Source: Lysobacter_K koreensis (GTDB lineage Bacteria; Pseudomonadota; Gammaproteobacteria; Xanthomonadales; Xanthomonadaceae). From it: a stretch of 64,000 bases of DNA. Position numbers and translations under genes: made by a program. Where the stretch lies: the NCBI RefSeq assembly GCF_042677045.1, contig NZ_JBHTIH010000007.1:289808-353807 (forward strand). The letters run 5' to 3'. The notes under the pieces were generated by a model. The model did not search any database and had not been told where the DNA came from. It worked only from the letters and a program-made list of their open reading frames with translations. Positions 54,035-62,661 of the stretch are shown piece after piece (position 1 is the first letter of the stretch; the number at the start of each line of letters is the position of its first letter).

Positions 54035-55390
54035 TCAGCCTTTCGCGGGCGCGACCGGTGCCACCGCGACGTTCTTCTTGAGCTCGGCCAACGCCGCGGT
54101 GATCGGGCCATCGCCTTCGAGCACTTCGCCGGCGTTGCTGCCGGGCGGGTCGTCGGCATCGCCGCGCAGGTGGCCGGGCAGGCTGGCCTCGGTGATGCCG
54201 GCGCGGCCACCGTTCTCGGCGTCCTTGGCCGGATGCAGGACCACGTCGGGGACGATGCCCAGTGCCTGGATCGACTTGCCGCTGGGCGTGTAATAGCGCG
54301 CGGTGGTGAGCTTGACCGAGTCGCCGTTGTCCAGCGGCAGCACGGTCTGCACCGAGCCCTTGCCAAACGTGCGGCTGCCGATCACGCGCGCGCGGCCGTT
54401 GTCGCGCAGCGCGCCGGCCAGCACCTCTGACGCGCTCGCCGAGCCGGCATCGACCAGCACCACCACCGGCGCGCCGCGCAGGCGGTCGCCCGGGGTTGCG
54501 CCGAACTGCGCGTCGCTGATCGCGATGCGGCCGCGGGTGCTGACGATCGCGCCGCTGTCGAGCAGGTCGTCGGCGATCTGCACCGCCGAGGTCAGCAGCC
54601 CGCCCGGGTTGCTGCGCAGGTCGAGGACCAGCCCGCGCAGGCGGCCGCCGGCCTGGGTCTTGAGCGCTTCGAGCTGGCGTTCGAAGTCGGCCGCGGTGTC
54701 GGCCTGGAAGGTGCTGACCCGCACGTAGCCGTAGCCCGGCTCGAGCATGCGGCTGCGCACGCTGGTGATGCGGATGGTCTCGCGGGTGACGGTGAGGTCG
54801 AACGGCTGAGCGCGGCCTTCGCGCACGATCGTCAGCACCACCGTGCTGCCCGGCGGGCCGCGCAGCGGGCCGGAGCTGTCGCCTTCGTCGGGCTTGAACG
54901 ACTTGCCGTCGATCGCGGTGATCAGGTCGCCGGCCTTGATGCCCGCGCGCGTGGCCGGGGTGTCGTCGATCGGCGCGATCACCCGCAGCGTGCCGTCGGG
55001 CTGGCGCTGCAGCTCGACGCCGATGCCGTCGTAGGCGCCGCGCGCGGCCTCCTCGAAGTCCTCGGCGTTGCTCCTGTCGAGGTAGACGCTGTGCGGGTCG
55101 AGGTCGAACAGCAGCCCGCGCACCGCCGCGTGCATCAACTTGGCGTCGTCGACCGGCTCGACGTAGGCGTGCTTGACCGCGTTGTAGACGGCGACGTAGC
55201 GGCGGATCTCGTCGAGCGGAACCTTGGAGTCGCTGGCGCCGGCGGCGTTGATCGGATCGGACTGCGCATCCTTGCGCGCGTCGGGAGCCACATCGGGTGC
55301 GGCGGCCGGCGGCGGGTCCTGTGCAAAGGCCGGCGCGCACGCGGCGGCCAGGATGAACGCCAACGGGGCCAGTGGTCGCAACGGCGGCAT
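54035..55390 (-). CDS. ctpA: carboxy-terminal processing protease, S41 family
   Basis: 451-residue periplasmic protease. A signal peptide (PLAFILAAACAPAFAQ) is followed by the N-terminal helical part (LLFDLDPHSVYLD), a PDZ domain (about 120-205, IGVELQRQPDGTLRV, GIKAGDLITAIDGK) and the S41 core. The catalytic Ser lies in DAGSASASEVLAGAL and the Lys in GSRTFGKGSVQTVLPL. These enzymes trim C termini and regulate peptidoglycan hydrolases. Third gene of gpmI-envC-ctpA, starting 155 bp after envC. Confidence 0.95.
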   Translation of the reverse strand: MPPLRPLAPLAFILAAACAPAFAQDPPPAAAPDVAPDARKDAQSDPINAAGASDSKVPLDEIRRYVAVYNAVKHAYVEPVDDAKLMHAAVRGLLFDLDPHSVYLDRSNAEDFEEAARGAYDGIGVELQRQPDGTLRVIAPIDDTPATRAGIKAGDLITAIDGKSFKPDEGDSSGPLRGPPGSTVVLTIVREGRAQPFDLTVTRETIRITSVRSRMLEPGYGYVRVSTFQADTAADFERQLEALKTQAGGRLRGLVLDLRSNPGGLLTSAVQIADDLLDSGAIVSTRGRIAISDAQFGATPGDRLRGAPVVVLVDAGSASASEVLAGALRDNGRARVIGSRTFGKGSVQTVLPLDNGDSVKLTTARYYTPSGKSIQALGIVPDVVLHPAKDAENGGRAGITEASLPGHLRGDADDPPGSNAGEVLEGDGPITAALAELKKNVAVAPVAPAKG

Positions 55391-55545
55391 ACACGTACTC
55401 CGGAACGGGGGTCGCCGGCGGAAGCCGGGCGAGGGTTGGACCGCGGCCGGTGCGCGCGGTTCAGCCGATTATGGCCATGCCGACACGTTAGGGGGTGGCG
55501 TCGGAATCGTTCGTTAAGCCAATCAAGCGGCGCCGCGCGAGGCGC

Positions 55546-56784
55546 TCAGCGCCGCAGCCAGGTGCCCGGGTTGACCGGCGCGCCGTTGCGGCGCAGTTCG
55601 AAGTACAGCGCCGGGCGGCCGTGGCCGCCGGAGCTGCCGACGGTCGCGACCGCATCGCCCTGGCGGACGCGATCGCCGGCGTCCTTGAGCAGGGCGTCGT
55701 TGTGCGCGTACAGGCTCATGTAGCCGTTGCCATGGTCGACGATCAGCAGCAGGCCGTAGCCGGTCATCCACTCGGCGTAGACCACCGTGCCCTCGGCGAC
55801 CGCCTTGACCGACGTGCCGGCGCCGGCACCGATCAGCAGGCCGTCGCTGTTGCGACCGTCGGGCATGGTGGCGCCGTAGCCGGCTATCAGCGCGCCCGAC
55901 AGCGGCCAGCCCAGGCCACCGACCCGCAGCGCCGGCCCGGCGCTGGCGACGACCGCCGGCTTGCGCGCGGCCGGACGCGTGCCGGCCTTGGCCGCGGCGC
56001 GTTCCGCGCGCGCTTCACGCGCGGCGTCGGCCTTGCGTTGCGCTTCGGCGCGGGCCGCCGCGGCGCGCAGCTTGCGCAACAGCTGTTCCAGGCCCTTGGC
56101 ATCGCGGCCGAGCGCCTGCTCGCGCGCGCTGCGGTCCTGGTAGCGCTGGTCGATCTGCGCGACCAGCGTCGCGCGTTGCTGGCGCTCGCGTTCGAGCTGG
56201 TCGAGCTGGCTGCGTGCCTGCGCGCGCACGTCGGCCAGCTGCGCGCGGCGGCTGACGATCTCGCGCTCGACCGTGTCCAGTTCGCGCAGTTCGGCGCTCA
56301 GGGTGGCGATGCGCTGCGCGCGGTCGCGTTGCAGGTAGCGGTGGTAGCTCAGCAGGCGCTGGCTGTCGGCGACCCGGTCCTGCGCCAGCATCACCTTCAA
56401 CGGCGCGGCGCGGCCTTGCGTGTAGGCGGCGCGCAACAGCCGTTCGAGCTCGGCGCGGCGCCCGGCCAGCGTGCCCTGCAACGCGGCGCGGCGCTGCTGC
56501 AGCTGGGCGAGCGCGGCCTGGTCGCGGCTCAAGCGCTGCTCGGTGTCGCGCAAGCTGCGGTTGGACTGGCCGACCTGTTCGTCGGCCTGGCGCAGCTGCC
56601 GCGAGGCGGCGCCGCGCTGGTCCTCGAGCTTGCGGCGTTCGGCGGCAACCGACTTGAGCTCGCGCTTGATGGTCTGCAATTTGCGCTCAGCCTCGCGGCT
56701 GGACTGCGCCGCCGCCGGCGCGAGCAGCGCCGCGATCAGCAGCGTCGCCGCCGCGCCAGCCAGTGCCGCACGCCCGATGCGCAT
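55546..56784 (-). CDS. envC: EnvC-type murein hydrolase activator
   Basis: 412 residues: signal peptide (AATLLIAALLAPAAAQ), two long coiled coils (about 35-250, rich in R/E/Q/L) and a C-terminal LytM/M23 domain. Of the zinc ligands of active M23 enzymes only one His is clear (LYAHNDALL): the first site reads GRNSDGLLI and the last LYFELR instead of the His-containing forms. The domain is thus degenerate, as in EnvC, which activates amidases AmiA/B at the septum rather than cutting itself. Its ATG overlaps the gpmI stop by one base. Confidence 0.93.
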   Translation of the reverse strand: MRIGRAALAGAAATLLIAALLAPAAAQSSREAERKLQTIKRELKSVAAERRKLEDQRGAASRQLRQADEQVGQSNRSLRDTEQRLSRDQAALAQLQQRRAALQGTLAGRRAELERLLRAAYTQGRAAPLKVMLAQDRVADSQRLLSYHRYLQRDRAQRIATLSAELRELDTVEREIVSRRAQLADVRAQARSQLDQLERERQQRATLVAQIDQRYQDRSAREQALGRDAKGLEQLLRKLRAAAARAEAQRKADAAREARAERAAAKAGTRPAARKPAVVASAGPALRVGGLGWPLSGALIAGYGATMPDGRNSDGLLIGAGAGTSVKAVAEGTVVYAEWMTGYGLLLIVDHGNGYMSLYAHNDALLKDAGDRVRQGDAVATVGSSGGHGRPALYFELRRNGAPVNPGTWLRR

Positions 56785-58373
56785 CAGCGCGGCGGCTCCG
56801 CAAGCGCCGGGGCGACGAGCAGGCTGTGCCCGGTCATCTCGTCAGGTTGCGGCACGCCGAGCAGGTCGAGGATGGTCGGGGCGACGTCGCGCAGGGCGCC
56901 GCCGCTGCGCAACGCGGCGGTGCGCGGGCCGGCGTACACGAACGGCACCGGCCCGACCGTGTGCGAGGTGTGCGGCTGGCCGGTGTCGGGATCGCGCATC
57001 ATCTCGACGTTGCCGTGGTCGGCGGTGACCAGCAACGCGCCGCCGACCTCGCGCACCGCAGCGGCGACCGCGCCGATCGCGACGTCCACCGCCTCGGCGG
57101 CCTGGATCGCGGCGGCGAGGATGCCGCTGTGGCCGACCATGTCCGGGTTGGCGATGTTGCAGATCGCGACATCGATGTCGCCCGAGCGGATCGCAGCGGT
57201 GAGTTTCGCGGTGACCTCCGGGCAGCTCATCTCCGGCTGCAGGTCGTAGGTCGCGACCTTCGGGCTGGGCACCAGGGTGCGGGTCTCACCCGCGTAGGGG
57301 TCCTCGCGGCCGCCACTGAAGAAGAACGTCACGTGCGCGTATTTTTCGGTCTCGGCGATGCGCAGCTGGGTGAGGCCGTGCGCGGCCAGTACCTCGCCCA
57401 GGGTGTTGCGCAGGTCGTCGGCGGCAAACGCGACCGCCGCCGGCAGGCGCGCGTCGTACTCGGTCAGGCAGACGAAGCGCGACAGCTTCGGTCGACGCGC
57501 AGCGAAGCCATCAAACGTCGGCGACACGAACGCCGCGGTCAGTTGGCGTGCGCGGTCGGCGCGGAAGTTCATGTACACGATCGCGTCGCCGTCGCGGATC
57601 GCGGCGCCGCCGGCGATCACCGTGGGCGCGACAAACTCGTCGTTCTCGCCGCGCGCATAGGCTTGCGCCAACGCGGTCTGCGCATCGACCGCGTGCTGGT
57701 CGCTCGCCGCTTCGACGATCGCGTCCCAAGCGCGGCGCTGGCGGTCCCAGCGCTGGTCGCGGTCCATCGCGTAGTAGCGGCCGCTGACGCTGGCGATGCG
57801 CGCGTTGCCCAGCCGCGCGCACGTCGCCTGCAGCAGTTCCAGGCTCGGCTGCGCCGAACGCGGCGGCATGTCGCGGCCGTCGAGGAACGCGTGCACCGCG
57901 ACCTGCGCCACGCCTTCGCGCTGCGCCAGTTCCAGCATCGCGACGATGTGGTGTTCGTGGCTGTGCACGCCGCCCGGCGAGAGCAGGCCCAGCACGTGCA
58001 GCGTGCCGTTGCCGGCCTTCGCCGCCGCGCAGGCCGCGCGCAGTTCGGCGTTGGCGAAGAAGCTGCCGTCCTCGATCGCGGCGTCGACCCGGGTCAGGTC
58101 CTGGTAGACGATCCGGCCGGCGCCGAGGTTCATGTGCCCCACCTCGGAGTTGCCCATCTGCCCGTCCGGCAGGCCGACATGGCGGCCCTCGGTGTGGATC
58201 AGGGTGTGCGGCGCCGCCGCCTGCAGCGCGTGCCAGTTCGGCAGCTGCGCCTGCGCGAGGGCGTTGTCGGCGGGGTCGTCGCGGTGGCCCCAGCCGTCGA
58301 GGATCAGCAGCACCACGGGGCGGATGCCTGCGTGCGGGTCGGAAGGCGCGGGGCGCACGGCGGAAGCTGGCAC
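56784..58373 (-). CDS. gpmI: 2,3-bisphosphoglycerate-independent phosphoglycerate mutase
   Basis: About 529-residue Mn-dependent glycolytic enzyme converting 3- to 2-phosphoglycerate. VVLLILDGWGHRDDPADNA holds the first metal Asp, LPDGQMGNSEVGHMNLGAGR the phosphoserine, HAFLDGRDMPPRSA the substrate site, and LLVTADHGNVEMM with HTSHTVGPVPF the remaining metal ligands. GTG at 58373, preceded by AGGA at a good distance, is chosen; the frame is open upstream but not family-like. Operon gpmI-envC-ctpA is a conserved gammaproteobacterial order. Confidence 0.95.
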   Translation of the reverse strand: MPASAVRPAPSDPHAGIRPVVLLILDGWGHRDDPADNALAQAQLPNWHALQAAAPHTLIHTEGRHVGLPDGQMGNSEVGHMNLGAGRIVYQDLTRVDAAIEDGSFFANAELRAACAAAKAGNGTLHVLGLLSPGGVHSHEHHIVAMLELAQREGVAQVAVHAFLDGRDMPPRSAQPSLELLQATCARLGNARIASVSGRYYAMDRDQRWDRQRRAWDAIVEAASDQHAVDAQTALAQAYARGENDEFVAPTVIAGGAAIRDGDAIVYMNFRADRARQLTAAFVSPTFDGFAARRPKLSRFVCLTEYDARLPAAVAFAADDLRNTLGEVLAAHGLTQLRIAETEKYAHVTFFFSGGREDPYAGETRTLVPSPKVATYDLQPEMSCPEVTAKLTAAIRSGDIDVAICNIANPDMVGHSGILAAAIQAAEAVDVAIGAVAAAVREVGGALLVTADHGNVEMMRDPDTGQPHTSHTVGPVPFVYAGPRTAALRSGGALRDVAPTILDLLGVPQPDEMTGHSLLVAPALAEPPR

Positions 58374-58494
58374 GTGGGAAATCCTGGTGGCGGGGGTGTG
58401 ACTTCGGGCAGGGGCCCGGGCCGCGGATGGGTGCGATTGTAGCGAAGCGCTCGCGCACGCCCTGAACCATCGCGTGGCCGGGGCGCCGACCACG

Positions 58495-58508
58495 GCGGTT
58501 TAAACCGC
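58495..58508. promoter_or_regulatory. 14-bp perfect palindrome
   Basis: GCGGTTTAAACCGC lies 62 bp upstream of the seven-repeat protein gene and 121 bp upstream of the divergent gpmI start. Its AT core stands out in this GC-rich DNA, so it may be an operator, but no regulator can be named. Confidence 0.4.
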
Positions 58509-58569
58509 TGCCGCGTTCGCCGCATCCATGCATGAGTTGCCTTTTCCTCCCGACACTGGAACCCCGCCG

Positions 58570-59253
58570 ATGCAAGCTTCCCCGCTGCGTACCCGCCGCC
58601 TGCTCCCCCTCTGCCTGTCGCTGGCGCTGTTCGCGCCGGCGGCGTTCGCCAGCAACCAGGACATCGACAAGGTCAACGGCAGCATCACCGTCGACGCCAG
58701 CGACCGCGTCGGCGATCTCGACACCGTCAACGGCAGCATCAACATCGGCGCCCACGCCCGCACCGGCGACGCCGAGACGGTCAACGGCAGCATCCGCGTC
58801 GCCAGCAACGTCCAGTGCGGCGGCCTGTCGACCGTCAACGGCAGCATCCGCGTCGAAGACAACGTGCAGATGAACGCTGGCCTGGCCACGGTCAACGGCA
58901 GCATCTTCGTCGACCGCAAGGGCAACGTCCGCGGCGATGTCGAGACCGTCAACGGCGGCATCGGCCTGGTCGACACCGACGTCAGCGGCGGCATCGAGAC
59001 CGTCAACGGCGACGTCACCGTCGGCGTCGGCTCGCACGTGCGCGGCGGCATCCACTACGAGAAGCCGAGCCGGCAGTGGATCAGCTTCAGCAAGCGCCGC
59101 GACCCGCGCGTGGTGATCGGCGCCAACGCCCGCGTCGACGGCCCGCTGCTGTTCGAACGCAAGGTCGAGCTATACGTGCACGACAGCGCCCAGATTGGCC
59201 CGGTCACCGGCGCCACCGCGGTCCGCTACTCCGGCCAGCCGCCGCAGCGCTGA
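58570..59253 (+). CDS. secreted seven-repeat beta-helix protein
   Basis: 227 residues: signal peptide (LCLSLALFAPAAFA), then seven imperfect repeats of 17-19 residues, each opening with the core [TK]VNG[SGD][IV] (DKVNGSITV, DTVNGSINI, ETVNGSIRV, STVNGSIRV, ATVNGSIFV, ETVNGGIGL, ETVNGDVTV). Such short repeats point to a right-handed beta-helix like DUF4097 or bactofilin-type folds. The C-terminal 60 residues contain RDPRVVIGANARVDGPLLFE, which continues the helix. Exported and probably envelope-associated; no catalytic motif. An in-frame ATG at 58528 would place 14 non-signal residues first. Divergent from gpmI. Confidence 0.85.
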   Translation: MQASPLRTRRLLPLCLSLALFAPAAFASNQDIDKVNGSITVDASDRVGDLDTVNGSINIGAHARTGDAETVNGSIRVASNVQCGGLSTVNGSIRVEDNVQMNAGLATVNGSIFVDRKGNVRGDVETVNGGIGLVDTDVSGGIETVNGDVTVGVGSHVRGGIHYEKPSRQWISFSKRRDPRVVIGANARVDGPLLFERKVELYVHDSAQIGPVTGATAVRYSGQPPQR

Positions 59254-59385
59254 CGGCGGCCACCCTGCGCGGCCGGAAGCGCCTGAAACAGCGGGATGGG
59301 CAAGCCGGCGGCGCGGCACATGTGCCTAGAATGGATCCCTCGCCGCCCGGCCCCGCGCCGGGCGGCCGGTCCCTCCGGAGGTTCC

Positions 59386-61113
59386 ATGTCCCGCACTCCC
59401 CTGCTCACCGCGACTTCGCTGGTCGCCGCCGCGCTGGTGCTCACCGCCTGCAGCAAGCCCGCCGAAGCGCCGGCCGCGGCCAGGACCAAGCCGGCGCCCG
59501 CCGCGCCGGCGTTCGATCCCGCGATCAACGCCGCGGACTTCACCGCGCACGTCAAGATCCTCGCCTCCGATGAATTCGAGGGCCGCGCGCCCGGCAGCGC
59601 CGGCGAAGACAAGACCGTCGACTACCTCAAGGCCCAGTTTGAGCGGATGGGCCTCAAGCCCGGCAACGGCGACAGCTACTTCCAGACCGTGCCGATGGTG
59701 GAGACCACCGCCGACCCGTCGGTCGTGCTCAAGCTCGACGTCGATGGCCAGTCGCGCGAACTGAAGTTCGGCACCGATATGGTGATCGGCACCCGCACCG
59801 GCCAGCCGAACGTGGCGATCGACGGCTCCGGACTGGTGTTCGTCGGCTACGGCGTCAACGCGCCGGAACAGAACTGGAACGACTACGCCGGCGTCGACGT
59901 CAAGGGCAAGACGGTGGTGATGTTCGTCAACGACCCGGGCTTCCATGCCCAGGACGCCAAGCTGTTCGACGGCAAGCGCATGACCTACTACGGGCGCTGG
60001 ACCTACAAGTTCGAGGAGGCCGCGCGCCAGGGCGCCGCCGCGGCGCTGATCATCCACGACAGCGAAGGCGCGTCCTACGGCTGGGACGTGGTCAAGAATT
60101 CGTGGTCGGGCGCGCAGTTCGACCTGCGCAGCGAAGACGATCCGGACCCGCGCCTGCCCGCGCAGGGCTGGATCAGCGGCGACGCCGCGCGCAAGCTGCT
60201 CGGCGACCTCGGACACGACCTCGACGACCTCTACCAGGCCGCCAACCGGCCCGGCTTCAAGGCGATCGAGCTCAAGGCCCGCGCCTCGCTCGATCTCAAG
60301 AGCACGATCGCACAGAAGTCATCGCGCAACGTCGTCGCCAAGTTGCCCGGCGCCAAGCGCCCGGACGAGGCGATCGTCTACATGGCGCACTGGGACCACC
60401 TGGGCAACCACGCCCACGAGGGCCACGGCGCAGCGGCCGCGGACGCCACCGACACCATCTACAACGGCGCGATCGACAACGCGACCGGCGTCGCCGGGAT
60501 CCTCGAGATCGCCGAGGCGTTCACCCGGCAGACGCCGGCGCCCGACCGCTCGCTGCTGTTCCTGGCCGTGACGCTGGAAGAGTCCGGGCTGCTCGGCTCG
60601 AAGTACTACGTCGCGCACCCCAGCGTGCCGCTCGACAAGACCGTGGCGGTGATCAACCTCGACGCGATGCCGGTGATCGGCAAGGCCCGCGACATGACCG
60701 TGGTCGGTTTCGGCAGCTCGCAGCTCGAAGACATCCTCAAGAAGATCGCCGACGGCCAGCAACGCGTGCTGCACGCAGAAGCCACCCCGGAGGATGGCTT
60801 CTACTTCCGTTCCGACCACTTCAACTTCGCCAAGGCCGGCGTGCCCGCGCTGTACGCCAAGGGCGGCGACGACCTGATCGAGGGCGGCGCCGCCGCCGGA
60901 GCGCAAGCGCAGGTTGATTACCGCGACCACCGCTACCACAAGCCCGGCGACCAGTACGATCCGAGCTGGAAGCTGGACGGCGTGGTGCAAGACCTGCAGG
61001 CGCTGTACGGCGTCGGCCGCGAGCTGGCCGGCACCACGCAGTGGCCGACCTGGTACGAAGGCAACGCGTTCCGCGCCGCCCACGACAGGCTGATGAAGCC
61101 CGCCGCGAAGTAG
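59386..61113 (+). CDS. M28-family metallopeptidase lipoprotein
   Basis: 575 residues. Lipobox LTAC near residue 20 indicates an anchored lipoprotein. A PA-type insert (about 120-290, GLVFVGYGVNAPEQNWNDYA and KGKTVVMFVNDPGF) interrupts the di-zinc aminopeptidase fold. Zinc and catalytic residues are visible: MAHWDHLG, GAIDNATGVAG, TLEESGLLGS, INLDAMP and FRSDHFNFAKAGVPAL. It should release N-terminal amino acids in the envelope. TCCGGAGG precedes the ATG. Terminator at 61132. Confidence 0.93.
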   Translation: MSRTPLLTATSLVAAALVLTACSKPAEAPAAARTKPAPAAPAFDPAINAADFTAHVKILASDEFEGRAPGSAGEDKTVDYLKAQFERMGLKPGNGDSYFQTVPMVETTADPSVVLKLDVDGQSRELKFGTDMVIGTRTGQPNVAIDGSGLVFVGYGVNAPEQNWNDYAGVDVKGKTVVMFVNDPGFHAQDAKLFDGKRMTYYGRWTYKFEEAARQGAAAALIIHDSEGASYGWDVVKNSWSGAQFDLRSEDDPDPRLPAQGWISGDAARKLLGDLGHDLDDLYQAANRPGFKAIELKARASLDLKSTIAQKSSRNVVAKLPGAKRPDEAIVYMAHWDHLGNHAHEGHGAAAADATDTIYNGAIDNATGVAGILEIAEAFTRQTPAPDRSLLFLAVTLEESGLLGSKYYVAHPSVPLDKTVAVINLDAMPVIGKARDMTVVGFGSSQLEDILKKIADGQQRVLHAEATPEDGFYFRSDHFNFAKAGVPALYAKGGDDLIEGGAAAGAQAQVDYRDHRYHKPGDQYDPSWKLDGVVQDLQALYGVGRELAGTTQWPTWYEGNAFRAAHDRLMKPAAK

Positions 61114-61131
61114 TCGGTCCCCCGAGCTCGG

Positions 61132-61165
61132 CGACGACGGCGCCCGGTGGCGCCGTCGTCGTTTT
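61132..61165 (+). terminator. intrinsic terminator after the M28 gene
   Basis: CGACGACGGCGCC-CGGT-GGCGCCGTCGTCG is a perfect 13-bp stem followed by TTTT. Confidence 0.9.
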
Positions 61166-61202
61166 CCGCTACCCTCTCGCGAACATTCACGAAGGATCGG
61201 AC

Positions 61203-61601
61203 ATGACCCTGGCCACCGCCTACTGGTGCGTGTTGCTCGCCGCGCTGTTGCCCTACGTCTGGGTCGCGGTCGCCAAGGCCAGCGGCGAGCGCTACAACAA
61301 CCGCGATCCACGCGGCTGGCTGGCGCGCCAGGACAACCCGCGCAGCATCCGCGCCAACGCCGCCCAGCTCAATGCCTTCGAAGCGTTCGCGCCGTTCGCC
61401 GCCGGCGTGCTGCTGGCGCAGTTGGCGGGTGTGCCGACCGGACGCATCGCCGCGCTGGCGATCGCGTTCGTGGTGCTGCGCGTGCTGCACGGCGTGTTCT
61501 ACCTTGCCAACCAGCACGCGCTGCGCTCCGCGGTGTGGTTCGGCGGATTCGCGTGCGTGCTGGCGTTGCTGGCCCAGGCCGCCTTGCGCGTCGCGGGTTG
61601 A
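61203..61601 (+). CDS. MAPEG-family membrane protein
   Basis: 132 residues with four TMs. NNRDPRGWLARQDNPRSIRA followed by AAQLNAFEAFAPFAAGVLLA is the characteristic cytoplasmic loop and helix of the MAPEG family, to which microsomal glutathione transferases belong. Bacterial members are rarely characterised and glutathione-dependence is not certain. GGATCG upstream of ATG 61203 is a weak ribosome site. The dioxygenase gene follows 49 bp later. Confidence 0.88.
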   Translation: MTLATAYWCVLLAALLPYVWVAVAKASGERYNNRDPRGWLARQDNPRSIRANAAQLNAFEAFAPFAAGVLLAQLAGVPTGRIAALAIAFVVLRVLHGVFYLANQHALRSAVWFGGFACVLALLAQAALRVAG

Positions 61602-61650
61602 ATGGCATCCGCGCGACATTGCCCGTGTCGTGGTCGCGATCGAGCAGTCG

Positions 61651-62388
61651 ATGAGCGCGGAGACCGTGCCGGTTGAGACGCTCGCGGCGCGGGTGCGGGC
61701 GCAGGGGTTCGCCTTCGTCACCGCGGACACGATGCGTGCCTTGTTGCAGCGCGGCCGTGGACTCGACGGCTGGGATCGGTTCGCCGCCAGTTGGGACACG
61801 CTCGCTCCGGACACCTACCTGGCGGCGCTCGGCCGCCATCGTCGTCGGCGCCATGCGGTGTTCTCTGCCGCGGCCAGCGGCGCGATCGTCCGCGAGCCGC
61901 ACCAGCCGCACTACCAGGCGCTGCACTACAACCGGCTGCAGGGCGACATCGAGCGCTGGTTCGAACCGATGCTGGACGAGATCGCCGACAACCCGAGTCT
62001 TCGCCTCATCCTCGAGTTCTGCCGCGATTTCTTCGCAGTCCTCGCCCCGGCGGTAGTCGCCTGGCACATCGAGCTGCACCAGTTCCGGATCGAGGCCCGC
62101 ACCGACGAACCCGGGGAGCCCACGCCCGAAGGCGTGCACCGCGACGGCGTCGACTACGTGCTGGTGCTGCTGATCAATCGCCACAACATCGCCAGCGGCA
62201 CCACCACGATCCACGCCAGCGACGGTCGGGAACTCGGCCACTTCACCCTGACCGCCCCGCTGGACGCCGCGCTCGTCGACGACGGCCGGGTGTTCCACGG
62301 AGTCACCGCGGTTACCCCGCTGGACCCCTCACAGCCGGCGCATCGGGACGTGCTGGTGGTGACGTTTCGCGCGTGCGAGTCCGCATAA
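61651..62388 (+). CDS. 2-oxoglutarate/Fe(II) dioxygenase family protein
   Basis: 245 residues like the 2OG-Fe_Oxy_2 family (PF10014), which includes free-amino-acid hydroxylases such as L-isoleucine dioxygenase. The iron-binding facial triad is visible as HRDGVDYVLVLLINR (His and Asp) and RVFHGVTAVTPLD (distal His), and HRDVLVVTF supplies a likely 2OG-binding Arg. EPHQPHYQALHYNRLQGDIERW (quoted in part: PHYQALHYNRLQGD) matches the substrate-side region. The ATG at 61651 is taken as start; a longer open frame upstream overlaps the MAPEG gene. Confidence 0.85.
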   Translation: MSAETVPVETLAARVRAQGFAFVTADTMRALLQRGRGLDGWDRFAASWDTLAPDTYLAALGRHRRRRHAVFSAAASGAIVREPHQPHYQALHYNRLQGDIERWFEPMLDEIADNPSLRLILEFCRDFFAVLAPAVVAWHIELHQFRIEARTDEPGEPTPEGVHRDGVDYVLVLLINRHNIASGTTTIHASDGRELGHFTLTAPLDAALVDDGRVFHGVTAVTPLDPSQPAHRDVLVVTFRACESA

Positions 62389-62464
62389 CTCGCCAGCCAG
62401 ACAGCGCTACGGATGTGGCGGCGGCCAACGGCCTGCGGATGTTCCACCCTCCAATTTGCCGACA

Positions 62465-62593
62465 ATTGCACGATCAGGCTCCGAGGCCGTCCCCGACGAC
62501 CTCGACGATCTGTCGCGGATCGCCGGAATCGGCGCTGGCAAGCTCGACCGTTACGGCGAGGTGGTGCTGCAGCAGCTGTTCGACCCCGGCTAG
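62465..62593 (+). pseudogene. RecQ-type HRDC domain remnant
   Basis: Forty-two codons without a start: IARSGSEAVPDD, then LDDLSRIAGIGAGKLDRYGE and VVLQQLFDPG, stop at 62593. The L-x-x-[IV]-x-G-[IV]-G-x-x-K-L-x-x-Y-G-x pattern is that of the HRDC domain at the C terminus of RecQ helicase. The rest of recQ is not in the 2-kb upstream region, so this is a 5'-truncated relic. It lies 38 bp from the left end of the IS element. Confidence 0.65.
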
Positions 62594-62661
62594 GGAGCGC
62601 GGCCGCATTCGCTTCTCGCCCCAACGGCAGATGTGTAATGACCCAGCAGTTCCTGCACAGG

